Positions 37,101 to 50,645 of a stretch of DNA of 64,000 bases are shown here, piece by piece. The stretch is from positions 186,001-250,000 of the forward strand of contig JAVYIG010000892.1 in NCBI GenBank assembly GCA_035222895.1, given 5' to 3'. The notes beneath the pieces were generated by a model that did not search any database, was not told the origin of the DNA, and saw only the letters and a program-made list of their open reading frames with translations. Position numbers and translations under genes: made by a program. Numbering within the stretch: position 1 is the stretch's first letter; each line of letters begins with the position of its first letter. This DNA comes from Strongylocentrotus droebachiensis (Eukaryota; Echinodermata; Echinoidea; Camarodonta; Strongylocentrotidae).

Positions 37101-40100
37101 TCAAACCGCAGAGCTGTACTTTCCTTTCCCCAACTGCTGCTTAGTGTTGCCTGTACAGAACAATATGCAACTCCAGAAGTCTTTTCTTTGCTAACAGAGC
37201 ATCAGAGGCATTTGTTTCTGATTCATCAAGACAGCGTCAGGGACCAGGGGGGTGTTTCACAAAGATCCTAAGTAAAACTTAACTCTAAGTTGGACTTAAA
37301 AAGTATGGAGGGCCATTTGTAGCCTTATAACAGACTATATTCAAAGGCGAAATTTCAAGTATTTTAGACTTTTTATAAATTCCACATCAAGAACATGCAA
37401 TCTCCTTGATAATAGAAAATATGAATGATTTCAATCAACATTTTATGCCTTTTAAAATAACTTTTACAAAATATTTTCATAGATGTTAACGGCTTTCCAT
37501 AATTGTTTAAGTCCAACTTAGAGATAAATTTAACTTTGGATATTTGTGAAACACCCCCCTGACGGAGTCGGTGCATCATGAGCAGAAGATGGCAGGTTCA
37601 TATGACACATGGCTAAAGATTTCTTCTAGCCTGTATTATAATTTGTGGACGTGATGCGTTTGATGTCATATACTTGGAAGACAACATGACAGTTACATCT
37701 TACTGCAATGATAAATCACATGTGACAGTCCATCACCTGTCCCATATCTTTCTTCCCTCGCCTCTCATCTCGCCCCCTTTGCTGTCTCTAGAGGTCTGTG
37801 TCTGTCCTCCCCCTCTCTCTCTGAATCATGCTACATTGTATAACTTCTCCCTCCGCCTCTCCCTCCCCCTCTCCCTCTTCCTTCCCTCGATCACTCATTT
37901 CTATCTGTCTTTGTGTCTCTCCATAGACCCTATGACCATAATATTCCCTCTCCCTACCTCTCTCACCTCCTCTGTCTATAATTCTTTCTCTCTCTTGCTC
38001 TCTCTCTCTCTTGCTCTCTCTCTCTCTTGCTCTCTCTCTCTATCTCTCTCTCTCTCTGTCTGTCTGTCTCTCTCTGTGTCTGTCTCTCTCTCTGTCTCTC
38101 TCTGTCTCTTTGTCTGTCTCTCTCTGTCTCTCTCTGTCCATCTGTCTGTCTCCCTCTGTCTCTCTCTCTCTTTCTCTCTCTGTCTGTTTGTCTGTCTCTG
38201 TCTCTCTCTCTCTCTCTCTCTGTCTGTGTGGACCATTTACCCTCCTCATTCCCTCCCCCATTCTTCCTCTCTCTATCTCTCACTTTTCCCCGTCTCTCTC
38301 TCCACCATCTCTCACTGACAACCCTTCCCTTTCTCAATACATTAGTATAATATGAAATCGACCAATGACAGTATTCTCTCTACCTTTAGAGCAATCAGAG
38401 AGCCCAACTCCTTACTCAATGAGATCAATTTGTCTCAATTCATTATGACCAGCTTCATTTCCCCCAATCTCAGCTATCTCAGCTACCCTCAACAGCCGTT
38501 ATCTATACCTCTCGATCTGCCATCTTCACTAAGGCCATTCACCCGACTTCATCTGCGGTTTGAGGAGGGGGGCGTTTCGGACAGCTAGCCTCACGAATGA
38601 TTATGCCATTCTGGTGCATTGTTCCCCATTTACTGTTCTATCATTCATGTGTGTTTTCTAGAAAGGGTTTTCTAGAAACTTGAAAACCACAAGATATTCC
38701 TACAAAAACCCCTTTGAAAACCAACTTAAGTTGAAAGGGCATCCATCCCACATGTGGAAATATATTAATAATTTTAAAAAAACGCAGAGTGCACATTCAA
38801 ATAATTTGATACAAATCTGGTTTAAGTAAGTGCTGACCCATAAAAGGCAACTAGAATGTGCTTACTTTTACTGTCATACTACAAATAAAAACAGAAACTT
38901 TGCTTTCACAAATCAAGCAAATTGCCATCATTTGCAAAAGATTGATGACACCAAATATTCAGGTCGATCCTTAAAATTTTCTGTTTACATACAGTACATC
39001 AGCCAATGGATAAAATATACCTAGGTACTTTTTCTAGATCTGCAGTTATCTTCAAATCAAATATCAGATATTGGGATACAGTTCCTTTTGTACATATGTT
39101 TTTTATAGTTTGTTTAACAAAAAGAATTTGATGGGATTTTCTTTGGCAGAACACACTTACCGATAAATATTGGTTAAAATGTAAAAAAATGATTCAAGGA
39201 TATGACCTAATCAGGCATTGATCTATGTATTACGTCCATAAGACCATTTGTGGTAATAAATCAAAGAACGTATTCCATTGTATTTTGTTTGCATTGCTTG
39301 AGCTTGATCAGCCCCAGAAAAATGATTATGAAGGATGCACAGAGCTGGGAATGCTCACCAGGGATTTAGCATTTGTCTGCTTTCCACGCAAGACAGCCGT
39401 TACTACACCTTACTTACTGTCAATGCCCGCAACAAGGGAGCTACCGAGATGTCAAAGGTAGCAGCAGCCTTGTTACAGGTTGAAGAGGGATGTGTTTTGG
39501 GGAAAGAAGGAAGCTTTTCCTGGAAAGACAGGGAGGGCTCAGGAGCGGGTAGTTTGGAGGCACAAACCCCTGGTCATTTGTAGTGGGTTAAATTGTTTCT
39601 ATAAATCTAAGAGGCTGTGCCAACTGCATGGTCTAGTAAGCTGTATTAAGTCACAAACTTTCTTTTGTTGTCAGCAGACAGGCAATCCAGATTTAGAAGC
39701 ATTAGCTGACTCATACCTACAATAAGGCCTAAAATTATACATATTAAGTCTCAGATGAGACAGATCAACGTGCCTACCTGTATTATTGTTATAAGCCTGT
39801 ATAAGCCCATCACCTTTTGGGAACCTAATATAGTCTGTTCAGAGTGAGAAGGGCGTTAATGAGATGTCAAAGATGGCAGCAGCCTTGTTACAGGTATTAA
39901 AACAAGTATGTGTTTTGGGAATAAGAAAAGCTTTCCTGGAAACAAGGGGAGGGCTCAGGAGAGGGGGGCGACGGTAGTTTGGAGGCACAAACCCCTGCAT
40001 AACAATGTTTCTGAACTAGTGTGTCCCGAAAAAAAACTATACACTTTTGAAATGGCTGCCGAATAACAAATATATGATTCTAGGGGGAAAAGTTTTATAT

Positions 40101-41674
40101 GTATGGAAAGCTCATATACTCAACTTTCATATGACACCAAAAAGTTTGAAAATAATTCATGCTTGGGTGAGTACTGGTCACTTTTGTAAAGGGTATGGAA
40201 ATTAGGTTGCGCAGGAATTAGCCTTCCAATTTGTGAGAGGTAAATCCTTTGGAGCTTACCGAATTGAGGGTGATATGATACATTCATGATTTGCTGAGTG
40301 AATCTCATGGTTTATTAAACCAAACTTTTATGCACGGAACAGGAATTTATTTTTCTATTGTAGCATTGTAACTTTCTCTGGTAGACTCAGTGGTGTGTTC
40401 ATGAGAGTCCGGATGGGGTGATGGTACATGTTGTAATTTCCATGTTACAAACTGTTATTCTCTTACATTTGTGACTTTGAATAAAAACCTTCACCCCACA
40501 TTTCAGTTACCATTTACCTGAAGAATAAGTAGCCAACATCTTGGACATTCCTTTTGTCAACAAACCGTATTTGAATATTCAATTTACATTATCCCTACCT
40601 GGGTATTGAGTAAATCAATGAGATGTTCAACTAATCTTACAATAATTGAAATGTGGGGTGAAGGTTTTTATTCAAAGTCACAGATGTAAGAGAATAACAG
40701 TTTGTAACATGGAAATTACAACATGTATCATCACCCCATCCTGACTCCCATGAACACACCACTGAGTCTACCAGGGAAGTTACAGTGCTACAATAAAAAA
40801 TGCAATTCCTGTTAACTCATGCATAAAATGTTAATCCCATAAACCAAACATTTCACTCAGCAAACCCAAACTTATCACAATTGATCATAAATTGGTCATA
40901 TCATCCTCAATTCGGTAAGCTCCGAAGGATTTACCTCTCACAAATTGGAAGGCTAATTCCTGCGCAACCAAATTTTCATACCCTTTACAAAAGTGAGCAG
41001 TGCTCACCCGAGCATGAATTATTTTCGCAACTTTTGGTGTCATATGAAAGTTGAGTATATGAGCTTTCCATACATATATAACTTTTCCCCCTAGAATCAT
41101 ATCTTTGTTATTTGGCAGCCATTTCAAAAGTGTATAGTTTTTTTCGGGACACACTGTATTAAGAGGCTATGCTGAATGTGTACATGGTCTAGAGTCCCTT
41201 GTAGGCTCAGTACTTGATAAGCTGGTCCTAACTCATTTGAGAGAGCTAGATACTGACAGTGCTAGGATATGCTCAAGACTTTATGGAATTGTGTTGAACT
41301 GTCACAGAGTCTGTGCCTGCACACCTGCAAGGCATCACCGAAGGCAATAGCAGCCTTGTTAAAATCAGGAATATGTATGTATGCCCTATTGGCACTAGAA
41401 ATAATAAGACCATAACTACAATGGCAGGAGAACCCTTTTAGCAAGCATCAAAGGAATCGCTAGGAACTGCAGAAGCGTTCCTGGAAACTCGGGTCCGGAG
41501 AGGGATGGTGAAGTGTAATTTTATGCGTGGGTAACTTGCAATCTTTCCTCATGCACTGTGTCTCCATCTGTCTCAGCTGGGAGTCATAATTTATGTGACA
41601 TGAATAACCCCGCGGCTATTTTCTTTTATTGTATTACCCAGGCATCTGCTCCTTTCTCTCTCTCTTTCTTTCCT

Positions 41675-41705
<31 letters not shown>

Positions 41706-44700
41706 GATTCACAAAACCCATCTCGTATCTTCCTGACCCCCCTCTCTCTCTGTTTTTTAATTCTTCCACCCTCCCTGTATCCCTCTGATCTCCCTGCTCA
41801 GGCTCCCCCTCTCCCTGATGCTCTCATCCTCCCTTCCATCATCCCCACCTCCCTACTCCCCCCCCCCCCCTTTCTCTCTCCCTCTTTCTCTCTCTCTCAT
41901 GATCTTAGATTCCTCTATCTCTCATTTACTCTTCATTGTCTATATTATTATGTCTTTCACTTTCCCTATGCTATTCATCTCCACCTCCTCCTAACAAGAT
42001 TGTGGTTCCTACCAATACAATATACACCCATATCAATAGCTTTCCTTTTTATGTCTTTTATCTGGCCCATATTTCATATCAGCTGACGTAGATTTCATGT
42101 ACATGCACATTTCTATGGTGTAGGCAAATTGATTTATAATTGTCAATATCAAGCTATTTAGAAGTGTCTACCACATCATTTGGGTGATTCTTCCCTTTAA
42201 GCCATGTTCTGCACCAGCGATCACCCTGTAAGGAATACTGGCTGACAGAAGAGCATAGGAGAGCCATTTATCAAGCCCGATATGAATTTTTGATTAGCTT
42301 TTGCCTCACATCCCCCGCTTTCTTACACCACCGAGAGGTAATGTTCACACTTTGTCTTATTCCAAACGTCGTCATCTTAAAAACAACCTTTAGAGCACCT
42401 TCCCATCTACAATTTAAGCTATCTACAAGTATGAGCTTACATAAATTCAGATTACCAAACGTGAGTGATTAAATATATGATATTGTGATCATCTCAACGA
42501 TTTCTTCTTATTCAAACCGCTTCATCTTAAAAAACTTACAGAGCACTTTCCCATCTGCAATTCAAGCTTTGTGAAAGTATGAAATAACAAGAATTCAGAT
42601 TCATGTGTTTGCACAAGAGTGATTATGACAATGTGAAGATCTCATTATATTTGATCACCATCGATCAAGCCAAGGAAAATTGTAAGGACCTGAACAGTTT
42701 CTCGCCCTTGCCTTTTTTTGTTTATCTTCCACCCACCACCTTTTCAGTCATTTGATTTGTTCGTGTTCTGACACAGAATGAAATCTAGGAATTGAGGTCA
42801 CAAAAATCATTCACAGGCATATATAATATCACTTTAGGCTGGTTTGAGCCTCAATGGTGTAGTTGCTAAAGAAATTTATACACAACATTTGTCAAATAAT
42901 ACGAAACCCCCTCCTCGATCCTCCTCGTCATAGAAAATTCTAGACAAGAAACTAACAATCAAATTCACTTTGCCTAAAGACCCAATTTAGCTTGACATCT
43001 TATTTTTCCGTTTGCTGTCTGAGAAGTCAACATCCTTCGCAAGTAATATCAAGGGAGCAATAAGAGAGTGAATGTTTGGAGTGAATGACCTCACTTAAAT
43101 AGACAGATTACATAAGTTTACACAAACTAATCTAAGGTCTAATGCTGGATTAAAGATACAAATTGTCTTTTGTTGTTGGCAGACAGACAATCCAGAATTA
43201 GAAGCATTAGCTGACTCATACCCACAACAGAGCCTAAACTATACATATTAAATCTCTGATGAGACAGATCAACGGGCCTACCTGTATTATTGTTATAAGC
43301 CTGTATATATAAGCCCATCACCTGTTGAGAACCTAATATAGTCTGTTCAGGGCCGGAAGGGCGTGAACTCTGTGTTAACATTATATGACTTAATGCCCTT
43401 TTGGCTCTAAACAGACGATATCCTCTGTTAAATCTGAGATGCACAGCACTACGTGTTATCAGTGTCTGTGCTATGGTGTAACATTGAAGCCCTAAAAAAT
43501 TGCGCTTCAAAATGATCCAAGAAGTGCCTCAAAAAAGTAAAAATCTTGGAGTGACCAGTTTTACCATACTTGTTTCTCCTAATAACTGTAGAGTTATGAA
43601 AACCATTCAGAAAACGCAAAATTTGGTCTTGATTTCCAATCATAAATATCTTGATAATCAGACAGGCGATCGGCTTGTAAAAGTCATGGGGTTCCTGACT
43701 GACCTAAAGGTTTCTAATTAATATTGCAGCATGAGCTCAATCCAGGATTTTGTTTCAGAATCTGAGACAAAGTTACAGGATCCCTTGAAAAAGCCAGATA
43801 GGCAGGCATTGACTGTTGTGCATGAGATAATGCCCTTCTCGCTCCCACCTGAAACTGTCATCTGGTTAAGTGCCAAAAGGATGTTAACTCTGTGTTGAAT
43901 GATACAACATACATGTAACGCCCTTCTGGCTCTAAACAGACGATATTACATTTCACTGGGAGAACAAGAAGAGGTACTTAAGTCAAGGTGTGCGCTCATT
44001 TTGATATACCTGCATATTGTATTGTATTGTATTCTTGTGCATAATATTTCTTCAACGTGAAAATTCATATTCAGTCAAAGCAGACTGCTTTTCAGTCATG
44101 TGTCATATTTAGAAGAACTTGTTTAGCAAAGTGTGAACATAGTTGATGTGCTGCCACACCTGGGGGCATTCACTCATTAGCAGATGAAAAACACTCTCAA
44201 GGATGATATGAAAGTGTGAACACATAATTTTGCATCGTGAACGCTGGCTGTTACACATATCATATATCTGGAATTATGTGTGGAGTATGAATAATCAATA
44301 CAGATATCTTTAATTCATCATTATTGATGTTTATCTTTTTTTTTCTTTTAGTTTAAATGGGTCACATTCATTCATGTAGCAAAACCACAGCTACAAATTG
44401 TCAAATGTGTGGTTATGCTGAACCTGTACACTCTGTACACTCTGTACACAAACTGTACACTCCTTAAAAACAAATGCAAACTGCATATAAAACGCGGAGC
44501 AGATTATTTGTCTGGAAGTTATGCCCCCAGCAATAATCTTATTAACGAGACAAAATGATAGCATTAAGTAGTAATGTGAACAGGAACGTCACAACTGATG
44601 TCAGTTTGAAAAAGAGTCCCTTGGAAGCATGATCATCATCTCAACAAGTCAACAAGAAGCGAAGAACTAAATAACAATGTAAAGAGGGATATTTTGACAA

Positions 44701-47700
44701 AGGTCAGACCCCATTTGACCCTATTCATGAGATGGGTTGAAATGAAAAGATGTATACAATGATGTGAACACATGCTTTAAGACTGAAATCACCTTTATGA
44801 GATGCAATCAATGGATTAGATAGCAAATGTAAACAGGGATGTTTGGAAGGTCAGGCACTGTTTTAACATCTTCATAAGAAAGCTAGAAAATAAGAATCAC
44901 AATGCATAACATACATTTGGAGATGCCTTACATACAGAAAGACATGGTACCGTTGTTCCGAGAGGTGAATTACTACAAGGACAAGGATATTTTGACAAAA
45001 TTCAGACACCATTTCATCACTTTGAAGTTTCATGCGATGGGGTGAAACGATTTAAAGAACAATCTGAACAAAGATGCCTTTAAAAATCTATACAGAACTG
45101 AACTAGTACTAGCTTAATGAGATGCAGTCAATCAATACAATTACATGTGAAATTGATGTTCTGAAGGTCTGGCAATGTTTCAACATCTTCCTGAGATAAG
45201 ATAAACAGACTGACAATGTATGAACATGGCTACCTTGATTACAGCAAGAAGAAGAAAAACAGGTCATCAAATGATTAAATGAAAATAGGAACAGGGCGAT
45301 GTCTTAAAGATGTCTTAAGATGTCTTGAAGAAGGTCAGACACTGTGTAATTATCTCCAGTTCAAGGGTGAAATGGTGAAATAACGATATAAATACAGATG
45401 CTGAAGATCAGAGACTTTTCAATCACCGTAATGAGATGCAATCCAAGGATTAAATATCAATGTGAACGAAGTCGAGCTGAAGATGGACAGACACTGGACC
45501 ATAGGCGTGTCTGCACTATCTCGAGATTGCCAAATATCCAGCTATTTTGAACTATCCCGATCGAAACTATCCAGCTATTTGCGTCTTCATTAGACCGAAG
45601 TGGCAAATTAGCTGGATAGTTGGTCGGGATAATATCCCAAGATATCTCGGTCTAGTTTGCAAAATATCCTTCTATTTCCGAACTAGCGGGATAGTTTGCG
45701 ACCGTCTTCATTAGACCGAAGTACGGAGTCAATTATCCCGATCCCATCATGCACAACGATTTCCGGTTCGCACATGCGATCTATACCGCTCAGCGCTGAC
45801 CTCGCAACCACTGACCTCGAGTAAACACGGAAAACCGCAAACTAGACCGAGATATCTTGGGATATTATCCCGACCAACTATCCAGCTAATTTGCTACTTC
45901 GGTCTAATGAAGACGCAAATAAGCTGGATAGTTTGCGATCGGGATAATTCAAATAGCTGGATATTTGGCAATCTCGAGATAGTGCAGACACGCCTAATGA
46001 GGCGCCCGTCCTAGGCCATGACCGTATCCGTATCCTGTTTCATAATGCCAAGAAACCAAACGGCCTTCCATCATTACAGTCTTTACCACAGCATCCTTCT
46101 TCCCCTATAGACAATCCCCATTAATCATCACAGACAAACCTAGCCAAACTCCCATATATTACTCGCAAATGAGTGAAATCATGTCACAACATGGGATATG
46201 ATTGCATGCTCTGCAGAAAGAAATATATGAACATTTGTCAACTGTGATGTTTGTGTATTTGCCTGCATGCATTAATAAATAATATCTCGTTAGAGGTTAC
46301 ACAATCTGTCTGGCATTATGGCATTGTCGCCGAGGAGAATAATATTTGTCAGCATCAACTTGTTTGCTTGCAAATGAAATAACTATTTTTCTTTTTCTGA
46401 GCACAAATTATGTTTCAGTTTCATGAACAAACATTTGAACGATGCGATAAATAAGAAAATAGAAAGTAAAAACTCATTTAAAAAAGCATATAGTTTACAG
46501 TGTAGGTTTCATATATTGTATGGTAATATGGAATAAAAGAAGCTCATAAAAAGGGTTGGTGAAACTATACCTGTCATTCTGTATGTGTTTATGGTAACCA
46601 AAACAATGAACTTAGTTGGTTCAATAGGCTACAAAGTTTCGCTAGAATTTCAAAAGGGCATTGTGACAGTGATAGCCTCATAAATTTATACTGCTACATG
46701 CCATGGCTAAACACATTAAATTTTAGTTTCACACACAAAGATGTACATGTCTAATGATCACAATCACGATCCTCTTACAAATTGTAATCTCAAAAATAAT
46801 ATTATTCCCTCACAGAACATGATTATTTGTGGACCCCGCTACCACACTCAAATCAGCACATCCATACACGCATAATTTCAAACGTGATATAATTGGACAT
46901 GTCCAGTCAAGCGCAATAATATCGAGCCAAGCTGGGGCCCACACACTTACATGAAATGGCTCTTAATCCTCCATCAAATGTTTGCTAACAAAACAAAGTC
47001 TGCCAGCCTATGATAAACTTGAAGGAAAAAAATTATATTCGATAGTAACACTCAAGACTAGAAATGTGACAGTGTGTCAACAACGTAAGATGCTGACAAA
47101 GACTCAAGAGTTGGAAAACCAGGATTGACATTTTGTCGGAAGCGGTGCTTCGTTCAAGTTTTAGGTTGTTCTCTGTCAGTCTAATAACTTGAGAGAATGT
47201 GTCATGCCTGACAACAAACATTTCAAACAAAACAGAAACCAGTAGGCCTTTATCACATCTCAAGACTTGTCTTTAAACATTGGTTAGACGAAGAGCGATG
47301 GATCGATGCCAAACATTTACATCCCAGTCTACAGCTTAGACCCACTCCTGGTGGACATGCTGTATTGATTTACAATCCTTTGTAGTTTTGGTTGATTCCT
47401 AGGTATACATACACAGCGTAAATGTGTACTTATTTTTTTTTAATAATTTTTTTTAATCCAAATATTGACTGCAGCAAGTACACAGGAAATAGCCAGCATC
47501 AAAGCGTGGTATTTTCAAGGTGAACTCAAAGCAATATTGCACCTTTTACCTGTTTCCTTGCCGTAATTTATCTTGACTTTTCTTCATATAATTTCTCTAT
47601 GGTCAAGACTCAAGAACCAGTCATCCTAAACTGACTTTTGACTTTGATACCCCTGTCACACTGCTAATCCAACTCCAAACTTTCTTCCAATGTTTCCATA

Positions 47701-50592
47701 CCGACCGATTCCTAGCAATTCAGGCCATGTTCTCGCAGGGACAGATTTGTGCTTGGTCTGCTTTTGATCTGTAGCCTGTTTCATAAAACTTGTTATCTAT
47801 AACCAATGATAAATTTCTAATTTCTATGACAAATTTGCTCTCAGCCAATCAAATGCCACAATTTCAGTAGCTTATAACAGTTATTGTGACTTGTTATTGA
47901 TAACGAGTTTGTCGTCGGTGTGTCAGGGGCATCAACCTCGTGGAGATGTATGGTGGATTTTCAAGCATGACAAATTGGTTTCAGTAGAACGTCTCCTGCA
48001 AGGAGGTTCCACAAACATGAGTTGGCTTCCTGTCTAGCTGGAAAAGAGGTCTAACGGTCAAATTCTGCTCTCAAAGTATATTCAAGACCGACATCAATGG
48101 CCTTCGATCCTTCCTCCTCACTACACTCATTAAATTTCTAACCCTCCAATCTTGACACAGTAACTTTCACTCCTTGTAAATAATGTTATAATCACCTGCA
48201 GTGGCATAATGGGTTTATGAAAGTAGAGCTAATAGATTGGTTTACTAGCATATTCAAATTTATGGATGTTTTTTTCATGGGGACCTAGTGACGAGGTATT
48301 CCATTAACCTGTTATTAGTGAATAAACTACAATACTTGGAATCCGGTTTGCATACATTACTTGTTGCTATGTCAGGCAATCATCGGGTAAGTTTCCAGGT
48401 TGTCAAAAACAACCTTTCTTTAAATAGTATGGCTGGAATGCTCCCCAGGGAGTGGAGATTGTGCACACAGTGTGTGCGGGCAAGCACTGAATCCAATGAC
48501 CGGGGTAATAGTATATTTGTAAAGCGCTTAGAGATATTTGTGATAAGCGCTATATAAAAGCTAAACATTATTATATTAGTATTATTATGCATACATTTGA
48601 ATATGTTAGTAAACCAGCCAATTAGGCATTTCTTCACCACACATCACATGGGGTTTCGACCACGAAAATTGAAAATATGACGCTTACCTTGAAAACAGTA
48701 ATATTACTGGTACTCTTATTTTGCATTCCATTCTTTCAACATTCGATGTGCATGAGTAAAAGTGTGCATGGATGAAAAAAGCATGACAATATACTCCAAG
48801 ATTCACATGAATAATTAAAAATAGTAATATTTATGGACAGGATTTATGTCTCAAATTCTGAACTACTACCCAACTTTTATTAAAAGTAAAACAAATTAAT
48901 AACTATCCTATTGATATGGTTGATGTGATTCCTCAAATACATCTTCAGATATACGTTTCCTTGCCCATATACCATGGACATATATATTATATACACATGT
49001 TCATGAAGGAATGTTTAACAACTACTGTAAAATAATTTACTAATTGTATATATTTTTTATATAAAAAGCTATGTTTTTGCAGCAAAATAACCTTCACAAA
49101 ATGCAGAATTTAATTCTTTTGATTCATTGATTTTGCGGCACGATCTTTAGCAAAATTCACAAAAGCATATAATTAATGCCTACAGAGCCTACATGCTACA
49201 GTAGCATCAGTGCATGTGTTCAATCAGTTCTTTCAATGTTGCTGATGAAAGTGTTTTCAAAACAAAATGTGCAGGCCTAGCTAATCCCTGCAAGATGTAC
49301 ATTGAGAGGTATGTGTGTGTGCGAATCTAATCTGGATGATATGCTATCCACTGCAATAAAACACACCCACGGCAGATGGATGGACCAAGAGACAATAGAC
49401 GGATATAGGATAGATGAACATGGAATGGAGATAGATAGATAGGATGAATGGGAGGCCTTAAAGAATGATTGGTATGAATGGAATGTTGGGTATGATAGCT
49501 GCAGATGCTGATACATCTTCACTATCATATCATCACTCTCATCCCGGCCTCAGCGTGATGGCTAGTCTTTGTTCCAATCGAGAGAACTTCTAAATGCAAT
49601 GAATGCAGCATTCCAGACTGAGAGGACAATGTTTTTACAAATTTGCACTGGTGATCTACCATTTGCGCCCAAAACATTTACAGCGACAATAATTACTCCA
49701 TGCTTTTTTTCATAACAGATATAGGGTTAGAGCTTACTGGGTTCGAGAATTATGTAGGCTAGGTTTAGGGTAAAGTTTAGGGTAAGGTTTAGGCTTGGAT
49801 TGAGGGTTAGGCTTGAGATTGAGTTGAGGGTTAGGTTTAGAGTAAACTATGGGGTGAAATGTAGAGCCAGCTTTAGGGTTAGCTCTTAGGGTCAAGTTTA
49901 GGGTCAGGCTCAGAATTAGGTTCAATGACAGGTTCAGGGTTAGGTTTGGAGTTGGGTTTGAAGTTAGGTTTAGAGTTAGGATTAGGGTCAGGGGTTAGGG
50001 ACTGATAGTTCATATGGTGTTTGGGCCAGAGATGACCTCATCCTTAGGAATGGAATTCTGAGAGCATAATGCAATAAAGCAATTGTTGCCACAGCATGTC
50101 TCTGTCCACTCTTTTCATTCGTTCAGCTGTTCTTGATCCTCCGGACCCATTAAAGAGTATAATTAAGTCTTTGGCTCCATCATAAATACAAATTGTAAAC
50201 ATGATGACTGTCCTATCCCTCAAAAAAATCTTTACCAGTACTCTCCTCCCATGATCAAAGCTTCTGCCATCGTTCTCTACCCCTCTACCCTTTCTGCCTG
50301 TTAGAAAACATTATTTCCGCGGGTCAAATCGTGACTGAGCTCATGACCAAATGCCTGGATGAAGTAGACTAATCTTTCTATAAATAGAAAGATGGGAGAT
50401 GGAGACTGCATATAGATTGATAGAACTTTTGATGGACCAATGTCATTGTGGCTGCAGTCCCAGGGAAACTTGGGATAACCCCGGAACGACCACCCTCCTA
50501 CGATAGACTCCAGTTGTGTCTCCATGCTAGTTCCTGGAGACTCCCCCCCCCCCCCCCCTCCCCATCCCCCTCCCCCTCTATCTCTCTCTTCA

Positions 50593-50645
<53 letters not shown>

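Noticed and set aside
37674-38350. Frames up to 214 codons on both strands
   Set aside because: Translations of CT/TCTG microsatellites into Ser-Leu or Arg-Glu polymers.
43139-43510. 123-codon minus-strand frame
   Set aside because: Overlaps a dispersed repeat copy and a hairpin-family member; no protein family is recognised.
49728-50003. True telomere or chromosome end
   Set aside because: Units are highly diverged, and the array is embedded inside an MTSS1 intron with coding exons on both sides.
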